The notes under the pieces were generated by a model, which saw nothing but the letters and a program-made list of their open reading frames with translations, was not told where the DNA came from and did no database searches. A DNA stretch of 16,107 nt. It comes from an uncultured Treponema sp. GTDB lineage: Bacteria; Spirochaetota; Spirochaetia; Treponematales; Treponemataceae. The stretch's first letter is position 1, and each line of letters starts with the position of its first letter. This document shows positions 6,711 through 14,235 of the stretch, piece after piece. The translations under genes and the position numbers were made by a program. The DNA lies in contig CALDWC010000023.1 in assembly GCA_937923945.1 (NCBI GenBank), positions 1-16,107 of the forward strand, read 5' to 3'.

Positions 6711-7529
6711 TTATACAAAGACGTGCGATTCGGCAAGGCGTTTATAATCGCGCTCAAGCATTGCACGGTGCGACAAAAATTGTTCGTCATTAAAATATTT
6801 TGCACCGGTATGACAATGCACGATGCAGGATTGACATTTTATGCAGGTACCGGGAACCTCACATTCGTTTTCACGGCTGATTGCATCCATCGGACAAAGC
6901 GCCGCGCACACACCGCAATGATCGCATTTCGCTTCGTCGGTAAGCGGCTTAGCTTTTAAAAACTTCGCAGGTTCTCCCGAAAGCTGCAATGGCGTATAAT
7001 ACGGCGCTGTAGCATCGCCCGGAATATTTTGTATCGGCGTTAAGTTTTCCGCCTGTAGTTTTTCCAAAACCGCATCACAAACTCGTACGCACGCACGCTC
7101 ATCCGCCGCCGTCGGATGTTCGGTTCCGATTTCCGCAAAGGCATGCTTACACGCAAATGCTGCAGCCGCTAAAATCGTAAAACCGTTTTCGGACAGCACG
7201 GCATGTAATTCCGCAATCGAATTATCAAAGGAGCGATTTCCGAATGTAACGAATGCAAGCGCCGGCGTATTTTTGCCTTTGAATAAAGTTTTTATATCGG
7301 GTAAAATTTTATTCGGTAATTTTCCCGCGTATGTCGGACTTGCAAACACGACCAGTTCATTCGCGGAAAAATACCGTTCTTTTTTTCTGTTTTTAAAAAG
7401 CGTAAAATTATCGTACAAGACTGCGCAGCCGAGTTTTTCTGATACATATCTACCGATTTCGTTTGCAATTTTTTGCGTATTTCCATGCGGACTGAAATAT
7501 ACCACGTTTATTTTTTCAATTTTTTTCAT
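6711..7529 (-). CDS. EFR1-like flavodoxin/2[4Fe-4S] ferredoxin protein
   Basis: This 272-residue soluble protein has two parts. Residues 1–150 form a flavodoxin-like domain with the FMN phosphate loop SPHGNTQKIA near residues 13–22, followed by VFASPTYAGKLPNK and FVTFGNRSFDN. Residues 195–245 form a two-cluster ferredoxin with C202/C205/C208/C212 and C229/C232/C235/C239. The second cluster ends CH rather than CP. This layout is the EFR1-family ferredoxin, an intracellular electron carrier whose partners are usually unknown. GAGGAA lies before the ATG. It stands alone between the terminator of the CoA operon and the hairpin-rich leader of rnf, so it is probably its own transcript. A link between the CoA operon, ferredoxin and Rnf is plausible but inferred only from position. 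Confidence 0.88.
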   Translation of the reverse strand: MKKIEKINVVYFSPHGNTQKIANEIGRYVSEKLGCAVLYDNFTLFKNRKKERYFSANELVVFASPTYAGKLPNKILPDIKTLFKGKNTPALAFVTFGNRSFDNSIAELHAVLSENGFTILAAAAFACKHAFAEIGTEHPTAADERACVRVCDAVLEKLQAENLTPIQNIPGDATAPYYTPLQLSGEPAKFLKAKPLTDEAKCDHCGVCAALCPMDAISRENECEVPGTCIKCQSCIVHCHTGAKYFNDEQFLSHRAMLERDYKRLAESHVFV

Positions 7530-7649
7530 AGCGTTTTATTCCTCGAATTTAAAAATTTTATAAAAGCGAAAACAAAAAATTAAACTGCAAAACTCCTCGC
7601 TAATTTGAGCAAGCTACAAAATAACAAAGTAACGAACGATCAGACAAAT

Positions 7650-7681
7650 AAAAACGCCGCGATAATCTTTGCGGCGTTTTT
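7650..7681 (-). terminator. Intrinsic terminator of the butyrate-type operon
   Basis: AAAAACGCCGC (7650–7660) and GCGGCGTTTTT (7671–7681) are perfect complements around a 10-base loop. Read on the minus strand the GC stem is followed by TTTTTATTT, the classical Rho-independent pattern, about 45 bp after the CoA-transferase stop. A-tracts on the other side make it potentially bidirectional. Confidence 0.92.
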
Positions 7682-7724
7682 ATTTCAAGTACCAAGCGGA
7701 AACGCCGGAACACAAGGTAGAAAT

Positions 7725-9068
7725 TTATCGCTTATTGCTCCGCCGCCAAATGTGCATTTTTTCTGCGTCTTTAATCAGTTGATCGCGGAAATCGGGATGC
7801 GCTACGGAAATAATCGCTTCAGCGCGCTGCCATGCCGACAAACCTTTGAGATTGACCTTACCGTATTCCGTTACAAACCAATGCACGTTCGGACGGGCAG
7901 CCGTAACGACGGAACCGTCCGCAAGCGTTGGGCGAATACGAGAGGAAACCGTGCCGTCTTTACTTTGGTACGTTGACGAACAGCACAAAAAACTTTTTCC
8001 GCCTTTAGAAAGATAGGCACCGAGTACAAAGTCAAGTTGACCGCCTGCGCCGGAAATCTGCCGTGTACCTGCCGTTTCGGAGTTTACCTGTCCGAACAAA
8101 TCAACGTCTACGATATTGTTCACGGAAATGAAGTTGTCGATTTGCGAAATAACGCGCACATCATTCGTGTACGAAACGGGTGCCGGCATACATTCCGGAT
8201 TATTGTTTACGTAATCATACAATTTTTGTGTTCCACCCGCAAATCCGAAAACCTGTTTTCCCGTATCAATCGTTTTTTTACTTCCGTTGATTTTACCCGC
8301 TTTTGCAATGTCAACAAACGCATCGACATACATTTCGGTATGTACGCCCAAATCTTTTAAATCGGATTGAGCAATCAGCGAAGCAACTGCATTGGGCATG
8401 CCGCCGATACCGATTTGTAAACATGCACCGTTCGGAATTTCATCTAAAATAAGTTTAGCGACCGCTTTATCAACATCAGTAGCCGCTCCTCCCGCAGGAA
8501 TAATTCCGACAGGCGGATTGTCGCCTTCGATAATCATCGTAACATCTTTAATGTTTACGCTGTCATCCATTCCGCAAATGAAGTGTGGCATATTTTTATT
8601 TACTTCAACGATAACGATATCGGAAACTTCGCACACTGCTTTCAAGTGAGAGGCTGAAAGTCCAAAATTGAAATTACCGTTTTCATCCATAGGAGCGGTT
8701 TGTATACACGCAACATTAACATGCTTAATGTTTTCGCGATACCAACGTGGAAGTTCACTGTAGCGAAGTGCGTTGTAAAAACCAAAACCGAGCTGACTCG
8801 TTTTTCGGTCGGCGCCACCCATGTGCCACGAATTCCATGTCAAGTGAGCTTCCGGGTTTTCAATTTTGAAAATTTCAGGTACCGCTACCAAAACGCCGCC
8901 GCGAAAATTAACATCAGACAATTCAGGAAGCCGCTTCGCAAGTGCTTTATCAAATGCCACCGGAGTATTTGTACACCACGCATAATCTACCCAGTCTCCC
9001 GATTTTACAACACTCGCAGCTTTTTCGGCAGTTACCAATTTATCCTTATACATCGATTGAAAGTTCAT
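7725..9068 (-). CDS. Acyl-CoA:acetate CoA-transferase (butyryl-CoA:acetate CoA-transferase type)
   Basis: This 447-residue protein belongs to the acetyl-CoA hydrolase/transferase family and probably exchanges CoA between butyryl-CoA and acetate, releasing butyrate. The glycine loop GIGGMPNAVA is at residues 220–229. The LGVHTEMYVDA segment places the glutamate expected to form the glutamyl-CoA thioester at E245. GAGGQLDFVLGA (340–351) is the conserved C-terminal CoA-binding loop. Length matches the butyrate-producer enzymes, and KLYDYVNNNPE…VSYTND also fits that subgroup. A 4-hydroxybutyrate or propionate CoA-transferase cannot be excluded from sequence alone. It is the last gene of the operon, 20 bp after the crotonase, with only a weak AGGAT ribosome site, and is followed by a strong terminator. 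Confidence 0.92.
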   Translation of the reverse strand: MNFQSMYKDKLVTAEKAASVVKSGDWVDYAWCTNTPVAFDKALAKRLPELSDVNFRGGVLVAVPEIFKIENPEAHLTWNSWHMGGADRKTSQLGFGFYNALRYSELPRWYRENIKHVNVACIQTAPMDENGNFNFGLSASHLKAVCEVSDIVIVEVNKNMPHFICGMDDSVNIKDVTMIIEGDNPPVGIIPAGGAATDVDKAVAKLILDEIPNGACLQIGIGGMPNAVASLIAQSDLKDLGVHTEMYVDAFVDIAKAGKINGSKKTIDTGKQVFGFAGGTQKLYDYVNNNPECMPAPVSYTNDVRVISQIDNFISVNNIVDVDLFGQVNSETAGTRQISGAGGQLDFVLGAYLSKGGKSFLCCSSTYQSKDGTVSSRIRPTLADGSVVTAARPNVHWFVTEYGKVNLKGLSAWQRAEAIISVAHPDFRDQLIKDAEKMHIWRRSNKR

Positions 9069-9088
9069 ATCATATCCTAGTTATTCAA

Positions 9089-9868
9089 CTATTTATTGTT
9101 AAATTTTTCTACCGACTCTTTTTTCATAAAAGCAGTCATCGCCATTTTTTGATCTTCGCTTGCAAAACATGACGCAAACTCGTTCACTTCGATTTTTAGC
9201 GCTTCCGCAAGAGGACATTGCATACCGTCATTAATTGCTTTTTTTGCATTGCGTACTGCAATCGGCGCCTGTTTTGCGATTGTCTTCGCCATAGTCTCGG
9301 CTTCATTCATCAAGACTTCCGGTTCGCACACTTTGTTTACCAAACCGATGGTAAACGCTTCGTCGGCTTTCACATGACGCGCCGTATAAATCATTTCTTT
9401 TGCACGCCCCGTTCCGATCAAACGCGGTAAGCGCTGGGTTCCGCCAAAACCGGGCGTTATTCCCAAACCGACTTCCGGCTGCGCAAAACGAGCTTTCGTT
9501 GAAGCAATGCGGATATCGCATGAAAGTGCAAGTTCACAGCCTCCTCCCAAAGCAAAACCATTTACCGCTGCAATCCACGGACAACGGAAATTTTCTATGC
9601 GTGAAAAAATCGTATGCGCTTTTTCCGAGTAAATTTTTGCTTCATTCGTTGTGTGATCTTTCATTTCCGCTATGTCGGCACCGGCGACAAAGCTTTTTTC
9701 CCCCGCGCCCGTAAGGACAACCGCGTACACTTCAGCCGCTTTATCCAACTCATCAAGCACGCTCGATAAATCATTAAGCACCTGCGTACTAAGTGCATTC
9801 AATGCTTCAGGACGATTGATAGTAACATGTGCAATGTGTTCTTTAATTTCGCAAAGTACCGTACTCAT
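9089..9868 (-). CDS. crt: Enoyl-CoA hydratase / 3-hydroxybutyryl-CoA dehydratase (crotonase)
   Basis: This 259-residue crotonase-fold enzyme interconverts 3-hydroxybutyryl-CoA and crotonyl-CoA. The oxyanion-hole segments are FVAGADIAEM (60–69) and GFALGGGCELALSCD (104–118). The two catalytic glutamates are in place: E112 in GGGCELAL and E132 in QPEVGLG. GFGGTQRLPRLIG and the tail MTAFMKK are standard. AGGAGAG precedes the ATG, 9 bases after the dehydrogenase stop, consistent with a shared transcript. No transmembrane segment or signal is seen. The gene symbol reflects pathway context; the sequence alone says enoyl-CoA hydratase family. Confidence 0.95.
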   Translation of the reverse strand: MSTVLCEIKEHIAHVTINRPEALNALSTQVLNDLSSVLDELDKAAEVYAVVLTGAGEKSFVAGADIAEMKDHTTNEAKIYSEKAHTIFSRIENFRCPWIAAVNGFALGGGCELALSCDIRIASTKARFAQPEVGLGITPGFGGTQRLPRLIGTGRAKEMIYTARHVKADEAFTIGLVNKVCEPEVLMNEAETMAKTIAKQAPIAVRNAKKAINDGMQCPLAEALKIEVNEFASCFASEDQKMAMTAFMKKESVEKFNNK

Positions 9869-9877
9869 TTTTCTCTC

Positions 9878-10723
9878 CTATTCCGCATAGTTGAAAAAAC
9901 CTTTACCGCTTTTTCTGCCGAGTAAGCCTCCGCGAACCATTTTGCGGATAAGCGTACAACAGCGGTATTTACTATCGCCCGTTTCTTTGTAAAGCACATC
10001 CATAATTGCCATAACAATATCAAGTCCGATTAAATCTCCAAGCGAAAGCGGTCCCATCGGATGATTTGCCCCGAGCATCATCGCCTTATCGATATCTTCC
10101 GCGTTTGCGATTCCTTCTTGTAAAATAAACGCAGCTTCATTGATCATCGGAATCAAAATACGGTTCACCACGAAACCGGGCCCTTCATTTACTTCAACGG
10201 GATCTTTGCCGATTTTTTTTGCCAACTCGATAATCGTTTGTTTAACATGTGCAGGGGTGTTGATGCCCGAAATAACTTCGACCAATTTCATCCTATCGGC
10301 AGGATTGAAAAAGTGCATACCGATAACCGGATGCGTAATTCCCTTTGCAATTTCCGTTACCGAAAGCGAAGATGTGTTCGAGGCAAAAATAGTCTCTGTC
10401 TTACAAATTTTATCAAGTTCGCCGAATAATTGTTTTTTAGCATCCATTGTTTCCAGAATTGCTTCCACAATTATATCGCAGTCAGCTAAATCGGAATAAT
10501 CCGATTTTCCGACCTTCAGGCGCGATTTAATTTCCGCGGCAAATTCTGCCGTAATTTTGCCTTTGCTAACCAGTTTTTCGTGTTTCCCTAAAATTTTATC
10601 TATTCCGCCTTGCGCCCATTCTTCTTTTAAATCACAGACAACAACGGAATATCCATTTGACGCAAAAGCAGTTGCAATCCCCTGCCCCATTGTCCCCGCG
10701 CCGACAACACCAATTTTTTTCAT
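9878..10723 (-). CDS. hbd: 3-hydroxybutyryl-CoA dehydrogenase
   Basis: This 281-residue NAD(P)-dependent dehydrogenase reduces acetoacetyl-CoA to 3-hydroxybutyryl-CoA. The N-terminal Rossmann fold has GAGTMGQG at residues 8–15 and an acidic residue (D31) ending the second strand, which favours NAD(H). ASNTSSLSV (114–122) and MHFFNPADRMKLVEV carry the catalytic H137 and its partner E149. N187 lies in GPGFVVNR. The C-terminal domain with HPMGPLSLGDLIGLD and GRKSGKGFFNY is typical. AGAGGTG precedes the ATG. A 120-bp gap with two hairpins separates it from fprA, the only sizeable gap inside the operon. Confidence 0.96.
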   Translation of the reverse strand: MKKIGVVGAGTMGQGIATAFASNGYSVVVCDLKEEWAQGGIDKILGKHEKLVSKGKITAEFAAEIKSRLKVGKSDYSDLADCDIIVEAILETMDAKKQLFGELDKICKTETIFASNTSSLSVTEIAKGITHPVIGMHFFNPADRMKLVEVISGINTPAHVKQTIIELAKKIGKDPVEVNEGPGFVVNRILIPMINEAAFILQEGIANAEDIDKAMMLGANHPMGPLSLGDLIGLDIVMAIMDVLYKETGDSKYRCCTLIRKMVRGGLLGRKSGKGFFNYAE

Positions 10724-10751
10724 TATGCACCTCTTTTATTTTTTATAAAAT

Positions 10752-10781
10752 TACCGCCGCATGAAACATCACACGGCGGTA
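10752..10781 (-). terminator. Hairpin between fprA and hbd, possible attenuator or partial terminator
   Basis: TACCGCCG (10752–10759) and CGGCGGTA (10774–10781) form a perfect 8-bp GC-rich stem with a 14-base loop. On the minus strand it is followed by ATTTTATAAAAAAT, a broken U-tract. A second smaller dyad, TACCGC (10795–10800) with GCGGTA (10817–10822), precedes it. Together they could reduce read-through from fprA into hbd. Function is inferred. Confidence 0.5.
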
Positions 10782-10843
10782 CTGATAGCGAGTATACCGC
10801 CCTACATTTTGCACGAGCGGTAACCTGTGTTTTTGAATTAAAA

Positions 10844-12148
10844 CTATCTGCGTTCGCCGGGGAAGTGAATGCCGTCAACAGGAAGCTGCGGTACGCCTTC
10901 CGGCAACGAGATATCCGTCTTTTGCACCGATTCAACGATTTCTTTTGCCATTGCATCAAGTTCATAGTCTTTATCGGGATTCATTGAAGATGCAATCGTG
11001 ATGCGTTCGTTCAAGATTTCCATATCGTCCATATTCTTTTCAATATAGGATTGGATCAAATCACCCGACTGAACCGCCCACGAACCGTTTTCCATAATGG
11101 AAATTTTGCGGTTTTGCAAATTCAAGTGCGACGCATGGTGCAAGAAATTCTCTACCGGCGGGAAAATATTCAAGTTATATGTCGGCGAGCAAAGCACGAT
11201 ATGACTCAATTTGAACGCATCGGAAATAAGATACGAAACGTGCACTTCAGACGCATTATGTACAACAACATTTGAGCAACCGTGCTGTACGATTTTCGCT
11301 GCAAGTGCGTATGCTGCGGATTCCGTATTGCCATACATTGAACCGTACACAATCATAACACCTTTTTCTTCCGGTGTATAGGTTGCCCAGTGCAAATATT
11401 TATCAAGCAAATACGGGAAATTGTCCGCTTCCCACACTAAACCGTGCAGCGAGCAAACATACTTGATTTTCGGCAACAAGTCAAGTTTTAAAACTTTTCC
11501 AACCAAGTGCATTACTTCCGGTCCGTATTTTCCGACAATGTTTACCAAATAGCGTCGCGCTTCATCAATCCAATCACGCGGATAGTTGACTTCGCTGGCA
11601 AACAATTTTCCGTCCAACGCAATGAAAGAACCGAATGCGTCTGCCGAAAAAAGAACACCGTTTGTTACGTCAAGCGTAATCATAACTTCCGGCCAGTGAA
11701 CCATCGGTGCTTCCACGAATGCAACCGTATGATCTTCCCACGTGCGCGTATCGCCTTCTTTTACCTCTTCGCATTTATATGCATCCGGGTCAAACTGGAA
11801 CTGGCGCATGAGCATGTAGCCTTTTTCCGTCGAAATAATCGTCGGCGACCATTTGTGTAAAATCTGACCGATAGAACCGGCATGGTCGGGTTCCAAGTGA
11901 TTGACTACCAAGTAGTCAAGTTGTTTGCGTCCGTATTTTTTCAACAAATAATCGATGTTTTCCATCATTTGCGGACAAGCCGAAATATCGACCGTATCAA
12001 ACAAGATAGTGCTTTTTTTATCAAAAAGCAAATAAGCGTTGTAGCTTACCCCTTGTGGAATCGGGTGGATATTTTCAAAAAGGTGCAATCTGTGGTCAAG
12101 ACCGCCGACCCACCAAACATCTTTTGTAATCTCTCGTACACTGTGCAT
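10844..12148 (-). CDS. A-type flavoprotein / flavodiiron O2 or NO reductase (FprA-like)
   Basis: This 434-residue cytoplasmic flavodiiron protein reduces O2 to water or NO to N2O using electrons normally delivered by rubredoxin. All diiron ligands are visible in the metallo-beta-lactamase-like domain: H84, E86, D88 and H89 in NHLEPDHAGS, H151 in MVHWPE, D170 in FSADAFGSF, and H235 in SLHGLVW. From about residue 264 a flavodoxin domain follows with the FMN loop GSMYGNTESAA, then CSPTYN and ENGSWA. It has a C-terminal extension of roughly 30 residues (DISLPEGVPQLPVDGIHFPGERR) beyond a typical FprA. AAGGAG lies 7 bases before the ATG. It follows the rubredoxin fusion gene by 33 bp, which makes that protein its likely donor. 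Placement inside a CoA-pathway operon is unusual. Confidence 0.94.
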   Translation of the reverse strand: MHSVREITKDVWWVGGLDHRLHLFENIHPIPQGVSYNAYLLFDKKSTILFDTVDISACPQMMENIDYLLKKYGRKQLDYLVVNHLEPDHAGSIGQILHKWSPTIISTEKGYMLMRQFQFDPDAYKCEEVKEGDTRTWEDHTVAFVEAPMVHWPEVMITLDVTNGVLFSADAFGSFIALDGKLFASEVNYPRDWIDEARRYLVNIVGKYGPEVMHLVGKVLKLDLLPKIKYVCSLHGLVWEADNFPYLLDKYLHWATYTPEEKGVMIVYGSMYGNTESAAYALAAKIVQHGCSNVVVHNASEVHVSYLISDAFKLSHIVLCSPTYNLNIFPPVENFLHHASHLNLQNRKISIMENGSWAVQSGDLIQSYIEKNMDDMEILNERITIASSMNPDKDYELDAMAKEIVESVQKTDISLPEGVPQLPVDGIHFPGERR

Positions 12149-12181
12149 AGTTAAACTCCTTAAGAATTAAATACTGTTCTT

Positions 12182-12961
12182 TTAGTTGTTCCGGAATGAC
12201 AATTTGATAAAGCGGTCTTTTGCTTCACCGCAATCCGGACAAGTAAATTCAGCATCCAAATGTTCAAACAACGTTCCCGCCGGAATATCTGCAATTGCAT
12301 TTCCTTCTTCCGGAACATATTTGTAACCGCAACCCAAGCATACATAACGCGGTCCAATCGGCTGCGGGCGCGGGACAACCGTTTTTTTGATTTTCGGATA
12401 AGGAAGCGTCAGTTCTTCTTTTTGCAGAGAATTTAATTCTTTGATTAAAATCGGCAACACTTCTTCCAAGTCTCCCACGATGCCGTAATCGCAATGCGAA
12501 AAAATAGGAGCTTTTTTGCTCTTGTTGATTGCAATGATACGAGATGCATCTTTAATACCTTTTAAGTGCTGAATTGCACCTGAAATACCGATCGCAAAGT
12601 AAATATTTCCTTTGAATTTCTGCCCCGACATACCGACATAGCGCTGCGTTGAAATGTATTTTAAAGTTTCAGCGGCAGGACGCGATGAGCCGATGGCACC
12701 GCCTGCGGCTCTTGCCAAATCTTCAATCAATTTCCATGTCGCCTTGTCCTTGACACCGCGTCCGCCTGAAACACCGATCGGTGCAAGCGGCATCTCCATG
12801 TTGATGTCGACATTTTTATAAAACTTGAAGCGTTCCACTTCAACCAACTGTTCAACCATCTTGTGAACCTTTTCCTGCATGGTATCGCCCTCGGTAAAGA
12901 TGCGTTTACGCAAACCGGTGATTCCAATTCGCGGATCACCTTTCAATCTAGCTACAGCCAT
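12182..12961 (-). CDS. EtfA C-terminal FAD domain fused to rubredoxin
   Basis: This 259-residue protein has an unusual composition. Residues 1–56 are not recognised; their end (LVEVERFKFYKNVDIN) may be a relic of the last strands of EtfA domain I. Residues 57–178 are a clear EtfA FAD-binding domain, with GVSGGRGVKDK, the SSRPA arginine loop, YFAIGISGAIQHLKGIKDA, IIAINKSKKAPIF and DYGIVGDLEEVLP. Residues 205–253 are a complete rubredoxin, with C208/C211 (YVCLGCGYKY) and C241/C244 (CPDCGEAKDRF) to bind iron. Normal EtfA is about 320 residues or more and needs EtfB; here domain I is missing and no etfB is nearby. The start is well supported by GGAGG five bases upstream, so this is not an obvious frameshift. 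It sits between the acyl-CoA dehydrogenase and fprA, suggesting flavin-to-rubredoxin-to-FprA electron transfer. Confidence 0.9.
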   Translation of the reverse strand: MAVARLKGDPRIGITGLRKRIFTEGDTMQEKVHKMVEQLVEVERFKFYKNVDINMEMPLAPIGVSGGRGVKDKATWKLIEDLARAAGGAIGSSRPAAETLKYISTQRYVGMSGQKFKGNIYFAIGISGAIQHLKGIKDASRIIAINKSKKAPIFSHCDYGIVGDLEEVLPILIKELNSLQKEELTLPYPKIKKTVVPRPQPIGPRYVCLGCGYKYVPEEGNAIADIPAGTLFEHLDAEFTCPDCGEAKDRFIKLSFRNN

Positions 12962-13027
12962 TTAAACCTCCACAAATTTTAAAGTTCGATTGCTATTTTA
13001 ATTTAATTGCACAATGCAGTTAAATTT

Positions 13028-14197
13028 TTATCTTTTTGCCTTGCCCAATTTACCCAAAATTTTAGACGCAATGACAACTCGTTGAATTTCATTCGTACCT
13101 TCGTAAATTGTTGTGATTTTTGCATCTCGGTACATTTTTTCAACGGGGATTCCTTTAATAAAGCCGGCACCGCCATGAATTTGCAACGCATCATTTACGA
13201 CTTCCAGCGCAATATCAGAAGCATACATTTTTGCCATAGCGGCTTCCGTAACGTAATCTTCTTTGTTCTGCTTTCTTTCCGCTGCTTTGTAGATCAGTAA
13301 ACGAGCAGCTTCCAGCTTGGTGAGCATATTCACCAGCATAAAAGACACATGCTGTTGCGCACCGATCGGCATCCCGAACTGTTCACGAGTGCGGGCATAT
13401 TTTAAGGCTTCTTCGTATGCACCTTGTGCGATTCCCAAAGCTTGCGCAGCGATTCCGATGCGTCCCCCGTCCAAAGTTTTCATCGCGATTTTAAAACCTT
13501 CGCCTTCTTTGCCCAAGAGTCGGTCGTGCGGAATTACCAATTCATTAAAAACAAGCTCTGCCGTGCTGGAAGTACGGATGCCGAGTTTATCGTAATGTTC
13601 GCCGAACTCAAAACCTTTTTCGCCTTTTTCAACGATAAAGGCACTGATTCCTCTCGTTCCGGGAATATCGGGGTTTTTCGCAAAAACGACATAAATATCG
13701 GCTATCGGCGCATTGGTAATAAATATCTTTCCGCCGTTTAAAATATAGTTTGTACCGTCATCGATATATTCGGTTTCGGTGCCGCCCGCATCACTACCCG
13801 CATTCGGCTCGGTTAAACCGAACGCTCCGAGTTTTTCGCCTTTCGCCAGCGGAACCAAATACTTTTTTTTCTGCTCTTCCGTGCCGAATTCTGCAATCGG
13901 ATAGGAGCCCAACGAAGTATGAGCCGAGCATACGACACCAATACCGCCGTCTACGCGGGAAAGTTCTTCCACTACTATTGCATAGCTGAGAACATCAAGC
14001 CCCGCTCCGCCGTATTCCGCCGGATAGGGAATTCCAAGCCAACCATTCGCCCCCATCTGTTTTACCTGCTCGCCCATCCAAGCATCTTCAACGGGACCGC
14101 GATCCTTTTCAAGCACTATCGGCTTTACTTCTTTTTCCGCCCACTCTCGTACTTTTTTACGAAGTGCTTCATGAGCTTCTGTAGTATGAAACAACAT
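13028..14197 (-). CDS. Short-chain (butyryl-type) acyl-CoA dehydrogenase
   Basis: This FAD enzyme interconverts crotonyl-CoA and butyryl-CoA. I choose ATG at 14197 (389 residues, MLFHTTEAHEALRKKV) rather than the in-frame TTG at 14209. The sequence between them is the ribosome site itself, GGAGG five bases before the ATG. FAD and substrate segments are present: GAFGLTEPNAGSDAG, ILNGGKIFITNA, and the REQFG arginine in the helical domain. The catalytic base is E366 in IYEGTNEIQR. LQIHGGAGFIKG is the usual C-terminal FAD contact. Such enzymes normally exchange electrons with an EtfAB heterodimer, but the only ETF-like gene in the operon is the next one, an EtfA-domain/rubredoxin fusion. Exact chain length specificity is inferred from context. 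Confidence 0.94.
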   Translation of the reverse strand: MLFHTTEAHEALRKKVREWAEKEVKPIVLEKDRGPVEDAWMGEQVKQMGANGWLGIPYPAEYGGAGLDVLSYAIVVEELSRVDGGIGVVCSAHTSLGSYPIAEFGTEEQKKKYLVPLAKGEKLGAFGLTEPNAGSDAGGTETEYIDDGTNYILNGGKIFITNAPIADIYVVFAKNPDIPGTRGISAFIVEKGEKGFEFGEHYDKLGIRTSSTAELVFNELVIPHDRLLGKEGEGFKIAMKTLDGGRIGIAAQALGIAQGAYEEALKYARTREQFGMPIGAQQHVSFMLVNMLTKLEAARLLIYKAAERKQNKEDYVTEAAMAKMYASDIALEVVNDALQIHGGAGFIKGIPVEKMYRDAKITTIYEGTNEIQRVVIASKILGKLGKAKR

Positions 14198-14235
14198 AGT
14201 TTCCTCCAATAATTAAATATTTTTTAATTTTATTT

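Noticed and set aside
14198..14209. TTG at 14209 as the start of the acyl-CoA dehydrogenase
   Set aside because: The bases immediately following are GGAGG, the ribosome site for the ATG at 14197.
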